DNA from: Nitrososphaerota archaeon
GTDB lineage: Archaea > Thermoproteota > Nitrososphaeria > Nitrososphaerales > Nitrosopumilaceae
Assembly (NCBI GenBank): GCA_028867595.1
Contig: JAGWGB010000015.1
Location: forward strand, 1 to 34,791
Direction: 5' to 3'
Length of the DNA stretch: 34,791 nt
Each line of letters opens with the position of its first letter. Position 1 is the stretch's first letter. Below the pieces are notes generated by a model. That model was given only the letters and a program-made list of their open reading frames with translations. It ran no database searches and was not told where the DNA came from. Positions 25,586 through 33,929 of the stretch are shown one piece after another. Both the position numbers and the translations under genes were made by a program.

Positions 25586-26611
25586 TTGAAAATTTGGTTT
25601 GATATACTAACACCTAAACAACTGCTATTTTTCGGTCCAATGGCACAAAAACTGGGAAAAAATCACAAAATACTGTGTACATCGAGAAATTATAGCCAAG
25701 TGGTAGATCTTGCAAAGATAAAGCATGTTAGGCTTCAGATAGTAGGAAAACATGGCGGTTCTGACAGGGAAGAAAAGCTCAAAGCTAGTACACATAGAAT
25801 TGATCGCTTGACTGATATCGTATCAAAATTTTCTCCAGATCTAGTCGTTAGTTTCTGTTCTCCTGAAGCAGCAAGAGTTGCATTTGGTCTTGGAATAAAG
25901 CATGTAGTATTTTCTGACTCGCCTCATGCAGAAGCAGTGATGAGACTTGCGTTACCATTTGTGCAAAAGCTCCTCATTCCATGGATAATACCAAAAGAAG
26001 AATTTGTGAGATATGGAATTTCAAAAAACGATATAATTCAGTACAGAGCAATTGATGCTGCTGCTATAGTAAAAAACAAGTCAACCATTAAACCAGTCAA
26101 TGTAGGCAAACAGAGAAAAACCATAGTCATTAGGCTTGAAGAATCAGCTGCAGCATATGTTCTTGGAAAAACTAGTATCAGCAATAAAATAATTTACCAA
26201 TTCGGTAAGGAGTCTGGGAAATACAACATCATAGTCTTGGCAAGATACAAGCCTCAGATAGACAAGCTCAAAAAAGAATTTGGCAATAAAATAAAGATTA
26301 TGAGCAAGGTTGTAGATGGTAAATCTCTTCTCTCAGTTACCGACCTTTTCATAGGATCAGGCGGAACAATGACTGCAGAGGCGGCCTTGATGGGCATTCC
26401 AACAATATCCTATGATGCAGTACCTAACTATGTTGAAAAATACCTAGTAAAAATAGGCCTAGTAAGAAGAGAGACAAGTTCGAAAAATATTCTGCAGGTA
26501 GCTAAAAGAGTGCTTGAAAAAAATTCAACAAATAAAGAAAAAGCAAAAAAAGTTTTGGATTCTATGGAAGATCCTTTCTTAAAATTAATGTCCGTGATTA
26601 GGACTTTATAG
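25586..26611 (+). CDS. DUF354 family glycosyltransferase-like protein
   Basis: A 341-residue protein with the DUF354 N-terminus MKIWFDILTPKQLLFF and a two-domain GT-B-like layout. In the C-terminal half, GSGGTMTAEAALMGIPTIS resembles the donor-sugar site of MurG/2-epimerase-type enzymes. Archaeal DUF354 members are assumed to act in surface polysaccharide or glycolipid synthesis, but I know of no firm assignment. The start is TTG at 25586. Its neighbour on the other side is the unknown Rossmann protein, and the convergent Ubl-E1 gene ends 7 nt away. Confidence 0.8.
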   Translation: MKIWFDILTPKQLLFFGPMAQKLGKNHKILCTSRNYSQVVDLAKIKHVRLQIVGKHGGSDREEKLKASTHRIDRLTDIVSKFSPDLVVSFCSPEAARVAFGLGIKHVVFSDSPHAEAVMRLALPFVQKLLIPWIIPKEEFVRYGISKNDIIQYRAIDAAAIVKNKSTIKPVNVGKQRKTIVIRLEESAAAYVLGKTSISNKIIYQFGKESGKYNIIVLARYKPQIDKLKKEFGNKIKIMSKVVDGKSLLSVTDLFIGSGGTMTAEAALMGIPTISYDAVPNYVEKYLVKIGLVRRETSSKNILQVAKRVLEKNSTNKEKAKKVLDSMEDPFLKLMSVIRTL

Positions 26612-26618
26612 AATACCT

Positions 26619-27935
26619 TTATGCGTTTACTAGTACTTTGTAGAGTGCAATTGCAGAGTCTTCGTCCTTTTCTCCTACAATGACTGCTGAGCCTCTCTTT
26701 AAGAAACTCACAAAAATATCGTTTGTTGAGATGGAAAGGCCGAGCTCACCTTGATTTTGAACCTTGAATCCCTTTGTTGATGCAACGTTTGTGATCTTTG
26801 GCACGTCAATTTCAAACATCTTTGTCGGAGTAATTGAAAATGTCCTTTTTCCCCTGTTACGGCCGCAGAGCTCTTCAATTATCAATTCTTGTTGCGGCAG
26901 TTCTTCTTTCTTGCCTTTTCCGCAGATGGAACATTCGTCGACCCTCTTGAATTCAGCAGTACTGAAATCCAAATTGTCTAGATCTATGTAGAGCAATTTG
27001 TTTGCAAGAGTTGGAGGTCGTTCAATCAACACTTTGACAGCTTCTGCAACCTCAATTCCTCCCACAATAGAAAGAATTGACGGGTGAACCCCTTCTGTGC
27101 TACATGTTGGCATAGAGTTTTCATCAAGTGATGGAAACACACAATGATAACAAGCAGTTTTGTTTGGCAGAATGGTAAACACCTGTCCTGAAACACCAAC
27201 TGCAGCTCCTGTTACAAATGGGATATTTTTTTTCACGCAAGCCTTGTTAAGTGAATATCTTGCGTTTACGCTATCAAGAGCATCTATTACTACATCACAT
27301 CCCTCTACTATATCCAAAGCGGTGTAATCGTTTACTGATACAGGTAAGGCCTCTATTGTAACATCAGAGTTCATTTTTTTTAATTTTTTTTCAGCAGCTT
27401 CTACTTTAACCTGTCCAACGTCAGATTCATCAAACATGGTCTGTCTATGCAGATTTGACAGTTCCACGACATCTCTGTCTACTATCCTTATCTTGCCAAC
27501 ACCCATGGCAACTAGTCTACTTACTATTGGATTGCCTAGTCCTCCTACTCCGACCACGCATGCTTTTTTGTTCCTAAGCTTTAGTTGCCCTTCATAGCCA
27601 ATTTCTTCAAGCATGACTTGTCTGGAATATCGCTCAAGCTCTTTGCTAGACAGTTCAGATCCTCCTGCTACTGCTGGAAGTATGTAAATTTCATCTCCAT
27701 CCTTCAGAGATGTTTCCATTCCTCCTGAAAATCTCATATTTTTACCGTTTACGTATATGTTAATGAGAGAACGAGGAGTACCATCAGGGTTTAGGACTCG
27801 GCGTTTGAATTCATCGCCTAGTTGTTCTGAGATTCTGTTGAATGCTTCACTGAGGGTCGTAGCCGAAATGTCTACTTTTTTCTCTCCTCCGCCCTTGTTG
27901 AGAACTGAAGGTATGGTAAACTTGATGCTAGCCAT
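26619..27935 (-). CDS. Ubiquitin-like (MoaD/ThiS) domain fused to E1-like ThiF/MoeB/UbaA enzyme
   Basis: A 438-residue fusion. Residues 1-92 are a beta-grasp MoaD/ThiS/SAMP-like domain ending PAVAGG (Gly91-Gly92), exactly the di-glycine terminus of sulfur carriers. The E1 part follows at once: GVGGLG (129-134) for ATP, zinc cysteines 262/265 and 335/338, and a candidate catalytic Cys278 in PTCSTEGV. The last 80 residues are a small domain, and no rhodanese is present. Such E1s adenylate the Ubl C-terminus for sulfur transfer in tRNA thiolation, molybdopterin or thiamine synthesis, or protein conjugation. The stop-to-start gap to thrC is 2 nt, so they are co-transcribed. Confidence 0.88.
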   Translation of the reverse strand: MASIKFTIPSVLNKGGGEKKVDISATTLSEAFNRISEQLGDEFKRRVLNPDGTPRSLINIYVNGKNMRFSGGMETSLKDGDEIYILPAVAGGSELSSKELERYSRQVMLEEIGYEGQLKLRNKKACVVGVGGLGNPIVSRLVAMGVGKIRIVDRDVVELSNLHRQTMFDESDVGQVKVEAAEKKLKKMNSDVTIEALPVSVNDYTALDIVEGCDVVIDALDSVNARYSLNKACVKKNIPFVTGAAVGVSGQVFTILPNKTACYHCVFPSLDENSMPTCSTEGVHPSILSIVGGIEVAEAVKVLIERPPTLANKLLYIDLDNLDFSTAEFKRVDECSICGKGKKEELPQQELIIEELCGRNRGKRTFSITPTKMFEIDVPKITNVASTKGFKVQNQGELGLSISTNDIFVSFLKRGSAVIVGEKDEDSAIALYKVLVNA

Positions 27936-27937
27936 AT

Positions 27938-29155
27938 TTAGGTCACCAGAGCCGCAATCTTGGCCACGTCTGCCTGCATGGTTTGAGGCTTTGATAATAC
28001 TTCCATCATTACCTCAGTGGTCTTCAGGCCGTTTCCTGTTACATAGCATATAACCGAGTCATTTTTGTCAATCTTTCCTGCTTCTACCATCTTTTGGAGA
28101 ACTGACACAGATACGCCTCCAGCAGGCTCTGTGAAAATTCCTTCAGTTCTTGCAAGCAATAGTATGGCATCTAAGATCTCGCGATTTGATGATTCTTCGG
28201 CATAGCCGTTGTATTGTTTTAATCGTTTTAACACGTATTGTCCATCTCCTGGATCTCCAATTGCAAGACTTTTTGCAATAGTATCTGGGCTTTCGACTGG
28301 TGTAACATCATTCTTGTTTTTCTTGAAGGCATCTACTATTGGAGCACAGCCCTGCGGTTGTGCTGCAATCATGTGCATATCAGACACGTTGTTTACTAGA
28401 GACAGTCTTTCAAGTTCCTCAAATCCTTTACATATGGCATTTAGCATTGCTCCGCTTCCCACCGGTACAATTAGTTGATCAGGCATCTTCCAGTCAAGCT
28501 GCTCTGCAACCTCAAAGGCTAGTGTCTTTGATCCTTCAACATAGTAAGAGCGCATGTTTATGTTTACAATTCCTATTCCTTTGCTATCACCTATCTGAGC
28601 TGCAATCCTATTTGCATCATCATATGTTCCATCAACAGCTATGAAATTAGCACCATAGGAAAGTGCTTGTGTAATTTTTGCATGTTCGATATCACTTGGA
28701 GCAAAGATATAGCATGGGAAACCTCCCTTTGCAGCATGAGCTGCAGTAGCGGATGCAAGATTTCCAGTCGAAGCGCAACCAACTGCGGAAAGACCAAATT
28801 CTTTTGCTTTTGAAATTGCAACTCCTGCCGGTCTGTCTTTGAATGAAAAAGTGGGATTCACAGAATCATTTTTTATGTACAAATTATTTAGGCCAAGTTT
28901 TTCACCTAGCTTGTCTGCTTTAATGAGTGGAGTGAGTCCGGCACCGATGCTTACTATGTTTGCTTTTGATTCTATTGGCAGTAACTCATGGTAGCGCCAG
29001 TATGTATGTTCACGATTTGCAAATGTGTTTTTGTTTATTGTGGGAAAATCATAGTTTACATCAAGAGGGCCGAAGCATTCTTCACAAATGTACCTAAATG
29101 TAGGAGTATACTCTTTTTTACATTCCCTGCACTGTAATGATTTTATCTTTGCCAA
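27938..29155 (-). CDS. thrC: Threonine synthase
   Basis: A 405-residue fold-type II PLP enzyme. The N-terminal zinc ribbon (QCRECKKEY ... YICEECFGPLD) is typical of archaeal ThrC, followed by GLTPLIKADKLGEKLGL. The PLP Lys is in PTFSFKDRPAG. Further PLP-site segments are GCASTGNLASATAAHAA and VPVGSGAM. It converts O-phosphohomoserine to threonine. The start is TTG at 29155 with a TATA-like element at 29181-29190. It is the first gene of a two-gene unit with the Ubl-E1 fusion. Its true substrate could be another O-phospho amino acid, given that neighbour, but the sequence looks like ordinary ThrC. Confidence 0.9.
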   Translation of the reverse strand: MAKIKSLQCRECKKEYTPTFRYICEECFGPLDVNYDFPTINKNTFANREHTYWRYHELLPIESKANIVSIGAGLTPLIKADKLGEKLGLNNLYIKNDSVNPTFSFKDRPAGVAISKAKEFGLSAVGCASTGNLASATAAHAAKGGFPCYIFAPSDIEHAKITQALSYGANFIAVDGTYDDANRIAAQIGDSKGIGIVNINMRSYYVEGSKTLAFEVAEQLDWKMPDQLIVPVGSGAMLNAICKGFEELERLSLVNNVSDMHMIAAQPQGCAPIVDAFKKNKNDVTPVESPDTIAKSLAIGDPGDGQYVLKRLKQYNGYAEESSNREILDAILLLARTEGIFTEPAGGVSVSVLQKMVEAGKIDKNDSVICYVTGNGLKTTEVMMEVLSKPQTMQADVAKIAALVT

Positions 29156-29180
29156 GATAATTCTGACTTTGTAAGATAAT

Positions 29181-29190
29181 ACATAAAAAA
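29181..29190 (-). promoter_or_regulatory. TATA box for thrC
   Basis: On the coding strand this reads TTTTTTATGT, 26-35 nt before the TTG start at 29155. Confidence 0.4.
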
Positions 29191-29228
29191 TCCTAATATT
29201 AATTTAAGTATCACTTAATTTTAACATC

Positions 29229-29242
29229 TACTGAATTCAGTA
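29229..29242. promoter_or_regulatory. 14-bp perfect palindrome in the thrC divergent region
   Basis: tactgaattcagta is identical to its reverse complement. It is in the 234-bp AT-rich gap between thrC and the 29390 gene, about 40 nt upstream of the thrC TATA. It is a candidate operator. A 9-mer attaatata is also repeated at 29246-29254 and 29264-29272. The rest of the gap holds no gene that I can see. Confidence 0.45.
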
Positions 29243-29354
29243 AAAATTAATATAAATTTATGGATTAATATAGAAAAGATCAATCCAAATTTGATTTGCA
29301 ATATTGAAAATTATTGTGATCTAGAAATTTTATGAATTTTTTACAATTAGAAGA

Positions 29355-29363
29355 GATATTAAT
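29355..29363 (+). promoter_or_regulatory. TATA box for the 29390 gene
   Basis: gatattaat lies 27-35 nt before the TTG at 29390. Confidence 0.4.
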
Positions 29364-29389
29364 GATGCCTAAGAAATGTTAGACGGAAA

Positions 29390-29878
29390 TTGAAAAAGCC
29401 CAAGAGTGCAAAAAAGAAAAATGCCACTGGCGCGATAATTGGTGTAATTATAGTAATAGCCATTTCAGCAAGCGCCATATACCTATACAATCAACGACAG
29501 TCTGACACTAGCACTTTGCACGGAATGACTTCAGGACCATTTTCAATAAATAACGGGACATACAGGCTAGGCGATAACGTGTTTATGACAGTTACCGGTT
29601 TGAAGCCAACTGATGTAGGCAAAATAGTAGTAATCAATTCCAAAGGCGGAATCTTTACCCAAGTTCCATTTAACGGCACAATGAAATCCGATTTTAATTA
29701 TTTCTTCAAACCAAATACTCAGAAAGCGCAAAAGTTGTGCTCTGCACAGGACTTGGTTGGAAACTGGACAATAGTTTTTGAGGGAACTCAGTACAGTTCG
29801 ATACCATTTAAAATTATAAACCAGTGGGTGCCTGGTGACCAAGCAGATGAAGATCTAAAACCAATAAGCCCTTGCTAG
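29390..29878 (+). CDS. Membrane-anchored extracytoplasmic protein of unknown function, 162 aa
   Basis: A basic N-terminus (KKPKSAKKK) precedes one hydrophobic segment at about 14-33, then a 130-residue outward domain. Three N-glycosylation sequons (N55-G-T, N95-G-T, N125-W-T) and two cysteines (Cys117 and the C-terminal Cys162) fit an extracellular, disulfide-bonded domain. The domain looks beta-rich, Ig-like (TYRLGDNVFMTVTGL, VGNWTIVFEG). Similar small anchored beta domains are common in Thaumarchaeota, but no function is assigned. It uses a TTG start with a TATA at 29355-29363 and ends 1 nt from the convergent hisI. Confidence 0.65.
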   Translation: MKKPKSAKKKNATGAIIGVIIVIAISASAIYLYNQRQSDTSTLHGMTSGPFSINNGTYRLGDNVFMTVTGLKPTDVGKIVVINSKGGIFTQVPFNGTMKSDFNYFFKPNTQKAQKLCSAQDLVGNWTIVFEGTQYSSIPFKIINQWVPGDQADEDLKPISPC

Positions 29879-29879
29879 A

Positions 29880-30203
29880 TTATTTTTCCAGTTGGTTGTG
29901 AAAACACACCCTGTCGCCTGTGTGACATGCAGGTCCAGAAGGCTCGACTAGATATATTATGGCATCAGAATCACAGTCGACAAGAATTTCTTTTACTTTT
30001 TGCACGTTGCCAGACTCTTCACCTTTCATCCAGAGCTTGTTTCTAGATCTGCTCCAAAACCAAGAGTTTCCAGTCTTTTGAGTTAGCTCAAGAGATTCTT
30101 TATTTGCATAGGCCAGTGTCAGAACTTCTTTTGTGTTAATGTCTTGAACTATAATAGGAACAAGACCGTCTCCTTTTGCAAAATCGATTTCTGAAATTTT
30201 CAT
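29880..30203 (-). CDS. hisI: Phosphoribosyl-AMP cyclohydrolase
   Basis: A 107-residue HisI. It has the [21 protein letters not shown] segment and the metal-binding DCDSDAI and C-x6-C region (ACHTGDRVC). It opens the adenine ring of PR-AMP in step 3 of histidine synthesis. It is a single-function protein with no HisE part. It is the last gene of the his operon seen here, 24 nt after hisF, and ends 1 nt from the convergent exported-protein gene. Confidence 0.95.
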   Translation of the reverse strand: MKISEIDFAKGDGLVPIIVQDINTKEVLTLAYANKESLELTQKTGNSWFWSRSRNKLWMKGEESGNVQKVKEILVDCDSDAIIYLVEPSGPACHTGDRVCFHNQLEK

Positions 30204-30227
30204 TTTCGTCTCACATCACCCTTTTTA

Positions 30228-31031
30228 CTATATTCTTACAGGAACACCATTTTCTTTAAGGTATTCTTTTACCCTATCCACAGAATGCGTTTTGTAGTGA
30301 AATATTGATGCAGCCAAAGCCGCGTCCACATTAGTTTGCAAAAACACATCAAGCATGTGCTTTGGTTTTCCTGCCCCACCAGAAGCAATAACCGGAATGT
30401 TTACTGCATTGACTATCTCTTTTGTGAGCTGGACGTCATATCCTTCCTTGGTGCCATCCATGTCTATGCTGGTCAGCAAGATCTCGCCTGCACCCCGCCT
30501 TTCTACCTCTTTTGCCCACTCTATCGCATCAAGTCCAGTAGGAGTTTTTCCGCCGTAAATGTATACTTCGAACCAAAACTTTTTCGAATCTAAAGTAAAG
30601 ATGTGCTTTCCCTCTTTGATATCATAGTTACGTCTTACATCCATTGCAACTACGATGCATTGCTTGCCAAAAATTTCCATTAGTTTAGTGATCACATCAG
30701 GATTCTTTACTGCTCCCGTATTGATTGCCACCTTGTCTGCGCCGCTAAGCAGAATGTCTCTTGCATCTTGGAGTGTCTTGACTCCCCCTCCTACAGTAAA
30801 TGGAATGTCAATTACCTGTGCGACCTTTTTGACAAGACTCTTAATGGTTTCTCGTTGCTGTTCTGATGCAGTAATATCAAGAAAGATCAGTTCATCTGCA
30901 CCTTCGTTACTGTATTTTTCCGCCAAAAGAACTGGATCTCCCGCATCCTTTATTGACTTGAAATGCATTCCTTTGACAACTCTACCGTTATCTACGTCAA
31001 GACATGGTATGACACGCTTTGTCAAGGTCAT
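30228..31031 (-). CDS. hisF: Imidazole glycerol phosphate synthase cyclase subunit
   Basis: A 267-residue TIM barrel starting [18 protein letters not shown] with the catalytic Asp in CLDVD, and a second catalytic Asp in VVAMDVRRN. Phosphate sites include GGVKT and ASGGAGK. HisF uses ammonia from HisH to make IGP and AICAR. Its ATG overlaps the hisA stop by 4 nt (ATGA), so translation is coupled. Confidence 0.97.
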   Translation of the reverse strand: MTLTKRVIPCLDVDNGRVVKGMHFKSIKDAGDPVLLAEKYSNEGADELIFLDITASEQQRETIKSLVKKVAQVIDIPFTVGGGVKTLQDARDILLSGADKVAINTGAVKNPDVITKLMEIFGKQCIVVAMDVRRNYDIKEGKHIFTLDSKKFWFEVYIYGGKTPTGLDAIEWAKEVERRGAGEILLTSIDMDGTKEGYDVQLTKEIVNAVNIPVIASGGAGKPKHMLDVFLQTNVDAALAASIFHYKTHSVDRVKEYLKENGVPVRI

Positions 31032-31744
31032 GCTATTGCCTTGACCTCCTCGATTGTGATTTTTTTATCATATAACGCCTTACCAAGTATTACGCCTGCA
31101 GCACCCACTTGTTTTACATCAACGGTATCCTGCAGCTTTGAAATCCCTCCGCTTGCAATCACTTTTGCCCCCTTGATGCCGCATGCTCTTTTTAGCGAGT
31201 CAAGATCAGGACCATTGAGAGTTCCGTCTCGGTCAACGCTTGTGATTAGAAATTCAGAGAAACCCAACCTCACAAGATCCTCAATTCCAGACATGAGGCT
31301 TACCTCAGTACTTTCCTTCCAGCCGCTTACCACTATCTTTCCGTTTAACTGGTCAGTTGATATCACAATTCTATCGCTTCCAACCTTTTTTGATACTTTC
31401 TGCAACATCATTCTATTTTTGAATGCCACTGTACCTAGTACCACTTTTGGTGCAAAATCAAGAACATCCTCTATTAGATCTTCAGTACGCAGGCCTCCTG
31501 CAACCTCGATAGGTATCGAGACCGCTTCTGATACTTGCTTTATTGTTTGAAGATTAGAGCCAATACCCAAGGTAGCGTCAAGGTCTACAACATGCAACAT
31601 GTCTGCTCCTGCTTGTTCCCACCTCTTGGCTGTTTCCACTGGATTACCACTGTAGACTGTCTTATTTTTTGGATCACCTTTGACCAAGCGCACCACTTTG
31701 CCTTCCATGATATCAATTGCCGGAATGACTTTCACTTTTTGCAC
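31028..31744 (-). CDS. hisA: ProFAR isomerase (HisA)
   Basis: A 238-residue TIM barrel isomerase. It starts with KVKVIPAIDIMEGKVVRLVKGD, where the Asp in AIDI is the catalytic base, and has GGLRTE and ITSVDRDGTL, which holds the second catalytic Asp. It converts ProFAR to PRFAR. The start is GTG at 31744, and it overlaps the end of hisH by 13 nt. Confidence 0.96.
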   Translation of the reverse strand: MQKVKVIPAIDIMEGKVVRLVKGDPKNKTVYSGNPVETAKRWEQAGADMLHVVDLDATLGIGSNLQTIKQVSEAVSIPIEVAGGLRTEDLIEDVLDFAPKVVLGTVAFKNRMMLQKVSKKVGSDRIVISTDQLNGKIVVSGWKESTEVSLMSGIEDLVRLGFSEFLITSVDRDGTLNGPDLDSLKRACGIKGAKVIASGGISKLQDTVDVKQVGAAGVILGKALYDKKITIEEVKAIA

Positions 31745-32337
31745 GTCCGCAAAAAGTTTTTTATCATTTGGGCGCCAGTTTTACCAGACTTTTCTGGATG
31801 AAATTGCGTGCCAAAAAGAGAACCGCTTTCTATCACTGCAGGAACGCTTATTCCATAATCAGAATCTGCTTTTACAATATTCTCATCTTTTGGTTTTACA
31901 CGATACGAGTGGACAAAGTAAACCCAGGAACCTTCCTTTACCCCCTCTAAAAGTATGCTTGGTTTCTTTACCTGAAGGTCATTCCAGCCCATGTGTGGAA
32001 TTTTGAGCTTGTTTGGAAGTATAACGACTTCGCCTCCCAAAACTCCAAGCCCACCAAGTTTTCCCTCCTCGCTCTTTTCAAAGAACATCTCCATTCCAAG
32101 GCATATGCCAAGAACTGGCACCTGTTTTTTTGCCAGATCCTCAAATGCAACTTTTGATGCGCTGAGGCTCTTTATTGCAGGATCAAAATTTCCTACACCT
32201 GGCAAGAGCAGGCCAGAGTAACCATTCATTTTGTCCAAATCAGTTATTACATTGACTTCGGCACCGTTTTTTTCAAGAGACGACTTGAGACTGAATATGT
32301 TTCCTGCACCATAATCAAAGATTGCCACTTTAACCAT
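31732..32337 (-). CDS. hisH: Imidazole glycerol phosphate synthase glutaminase subunit
   Basis: A 201-residue class I glutamine amidotransferase. The N-terminus is VAIFDYGAGNIFSLK, the nucleophile elbow is GICLGMEM (Cys79), and the catalytic His-Glu pair is in QFHPEKSG. It supplies ammonia to HisF. It abuts hisB with no gap (32337/32338) and overlaps hisA by 13 nt. Confidence 0.97.
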   Translation of the reverse strand: MVKVAIFDYGAGNIFSLKSSLEKNGAEVNVITDLDKMNGYSGLLLPGVGNFDPAIKSLSASKVAFEDLAKKQVPVLGICLGMEMFFEKSEEGKLGGLGVLGGEVVILPNKLKIPHMGWNDLQVKKPSILLEGVKEGSWVYFVHSYRVKPKDENIVKADSDYGISVPAVIESGSLFGTQFHPEKSGKTGAQMIKNFLRTCKK

Positions 32338-32925
32338 TTACATGACACCTTTTGTACTGGGCGTACCTTTCTGTTTTTTATCTAGAGTTGCTGCAGTCCG
32401 TAGTGCTACCGCTAGTGCCTTGATGGCGGCCTCTATTTTGTGGTGATCGTTTTCTCCATATTTGACTGACACGTGTACACACATGTTTAGGCTCTGTGCA
32501 AGAGAGCGGAAAAAGTGTTCAAGATCTTCTTTAGAGATTCCTTCGATCTTATCTCGAGATAGTGATAGATTGATTATGTGATATTGCCTTTTTACAAGAT
32601 CAAGTGATGCGTCGGCAAGAGATTCATCCATAGGTACTGATGCATATCCAAAGCGCGTGATTCCTGATCTGTTTCCAAGTGATTCATCTATGACACTTCC
32701 TAGTGCTATTGCAGTGTCTTCAACTAGGTGGTGATCTATCCCATCCTTTGAAGCGGCGTTTAATTTGAGATCAAACATGGCGTGCTTTGCAAAAGATGTA
32801 ACCAAGTGATCAAGAAATGGAAGACCTGTTTTTGTAGAGATCTTACCACTACCGTCCACGTTAACGGATACAGATACCTCCGTCTCCTTGGTTTTTCTAA
32901 TAATTTGACCTATCCTAGATTTCAT
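32338..32925 (-). CDS. hisB: Imidazoleglycerol-phosphate dehydratase
   Basis: A 195-residue, single-function IGPD of standard length. The two metal-binding repeats are visible as [12 protein letters not shown] and [13 protein letters not shown], with the [13 protein letters not shown] segment before them. It makes imidazole acetol phosphate. It lacks the HisB-N phosphatase domain of enterobacteria, so histidinol phosphate must be cleared by another enzyme. It lies 23 nt after the HAD gene. Confidence 0.97.
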   Translation of the reverse strand: MKSRIGQIIRKTKETEVSVSVNVDGSGKISTKTGLPFLDHLVTSFAKHAMFDLKLNAASKDGIDHHLVEDTAIALGSVIDESLGNRSGITRFGYASVPMDESLADASLDLVKRQYHIINLSLSRDKIEGISKEDLEHFFRSLAQSLNMCVHVSVKYGENDHHKIEAAIKALAVALRTAATLDKKQKGTPSTKGVM

Positions 32926-32948
32926 GAGATCCCCTAGAGAGAAGTGGC

Positions 32949-33929
32949 TTATGCCCTAACTAGATTTAATGCCTTCGGAAGCAAAGAGATTGATTCAAGT
33001 ACCAAATCAGCACCCTTTTGCTCAAAGAAATTCCTTTTTGATTCGGGGTCTTGGCTTGTGCCATATATACCACAGAACAAAGTAGGGTTTCCAGAATCGT
33101 CTGCCTTGCGTGCCATGATATAGTCCTCCATAGAGTCTCCCACAAACATTGAGCACAAGGCATGCATTCCGTTAATTGATGAAATAAGCGATTCTGGGTT
33201 TGGCTTTGCCATCTCTCGTGGCTCATCTTCTAGGAACCGTGAATTTTTCAAATTAAACTCGTCAAACAGTTTCCCAAGTGAATGTCCTGCAGATATTTCT
33301 CCTCTTCCTGTAACAATTGCAATCTTGTTGTCAAATTTTTGATGTAGTTCTTGGAGAAGATCCTTTGTCACAAGTACAACATCGTTTTCAATCAATCCGA
33401 TGCCATCAAAGAATTGGGGGGACCTTTTGTAGAGCTTGGTGTACAAGTCTGTTCCATAAAACATCTCATCAAATAAGGAGGAAAGCGGGCTCTCAAATTT
33501 TTTTGCTGGGTAGACAAGTTTCTTTTTTATCTCAGACAGGTCTACTTTTAGCAGATCAAGATACTTTTCAACCGAAACTATTCCTGTCGGATCTGCATTT
33601 TTTGCAACCTCTGATACCAGATCAGGAAAACTTTTGCCAGTTTTCTTGGATGCTACTGCCACAAGTATCAGTGCATATGTCACATCAACTTCGTCATTGA
33701 ATCCTCCTGTCTTTTTGAAGCTGTCAATCATTTCAGTTGTAACTTGAAGTTTTATTGAGGCAAATTTGCTTGTTATAAAATCTACAGTTTTTTTTATTGC
33801 AAGGTCATAGGAATTTGAAACGTTAATTAGCACTCCGTCGCAGTCAAATATTATAGCATCTAGTTTTTTGATTTTATCTGTCTTTTGTACATCTATGTAG
33901 ATGCCTTCATCCATTTTTTTTAGGGTCAA
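32949..33929 (-). CDS. HAD-family phosphatase in the his operon, candidate histidinol-phosphatase
   Basis: A 326-residue HAD hydrolase. Motif I is FDCDGVLI (Asp29, Asp31), motif II is the Thr in IVTGRGE, a downstream Lys is in AKPNPE, and motif IV is [12 protein letters not shown] large helical cap lies at about 45-200, which gives it a longer length than simple HADs. Histidine synthesis needs a histidinol-phosphate phosphatase and none of the neighbours provides it, so this gene is the natural candidate. The TTG start at 33929 overlaps the hisC stop by 4 nt; the ATG five codons on is an alternative. The phosphatase identity is inferred from position. Confidence 0.75.
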   Translation of the reverse strand: MTLKKMDEGIYIDVQKTDKIKKLDAIIFDCDGVLINVSNSYDLAIKKTVDFITSKFASIKLQVTTEMIDSFKKTGGFNDEVDVTYALILVAVASKKTGKSFPDLVSEVAKNADPTGIVSVEKYLDLLKVDLSEIKKKLVYPAKKFESPLSSLFDEMFYGTDLYTKLYKRSPQFFDGIGLIENDVVLVTKDLLQELHQKFDNKIAIVTGRGEISAGHSLGKLFDEFNLKNSRFLEDEPREMAKPNPESLISSINGMHALCSMFVGDSMEDYIMARKADDSGNPTLFCGIYGTSQDPESKRNFFEQKGADLVLESISLLPKALNLVRA

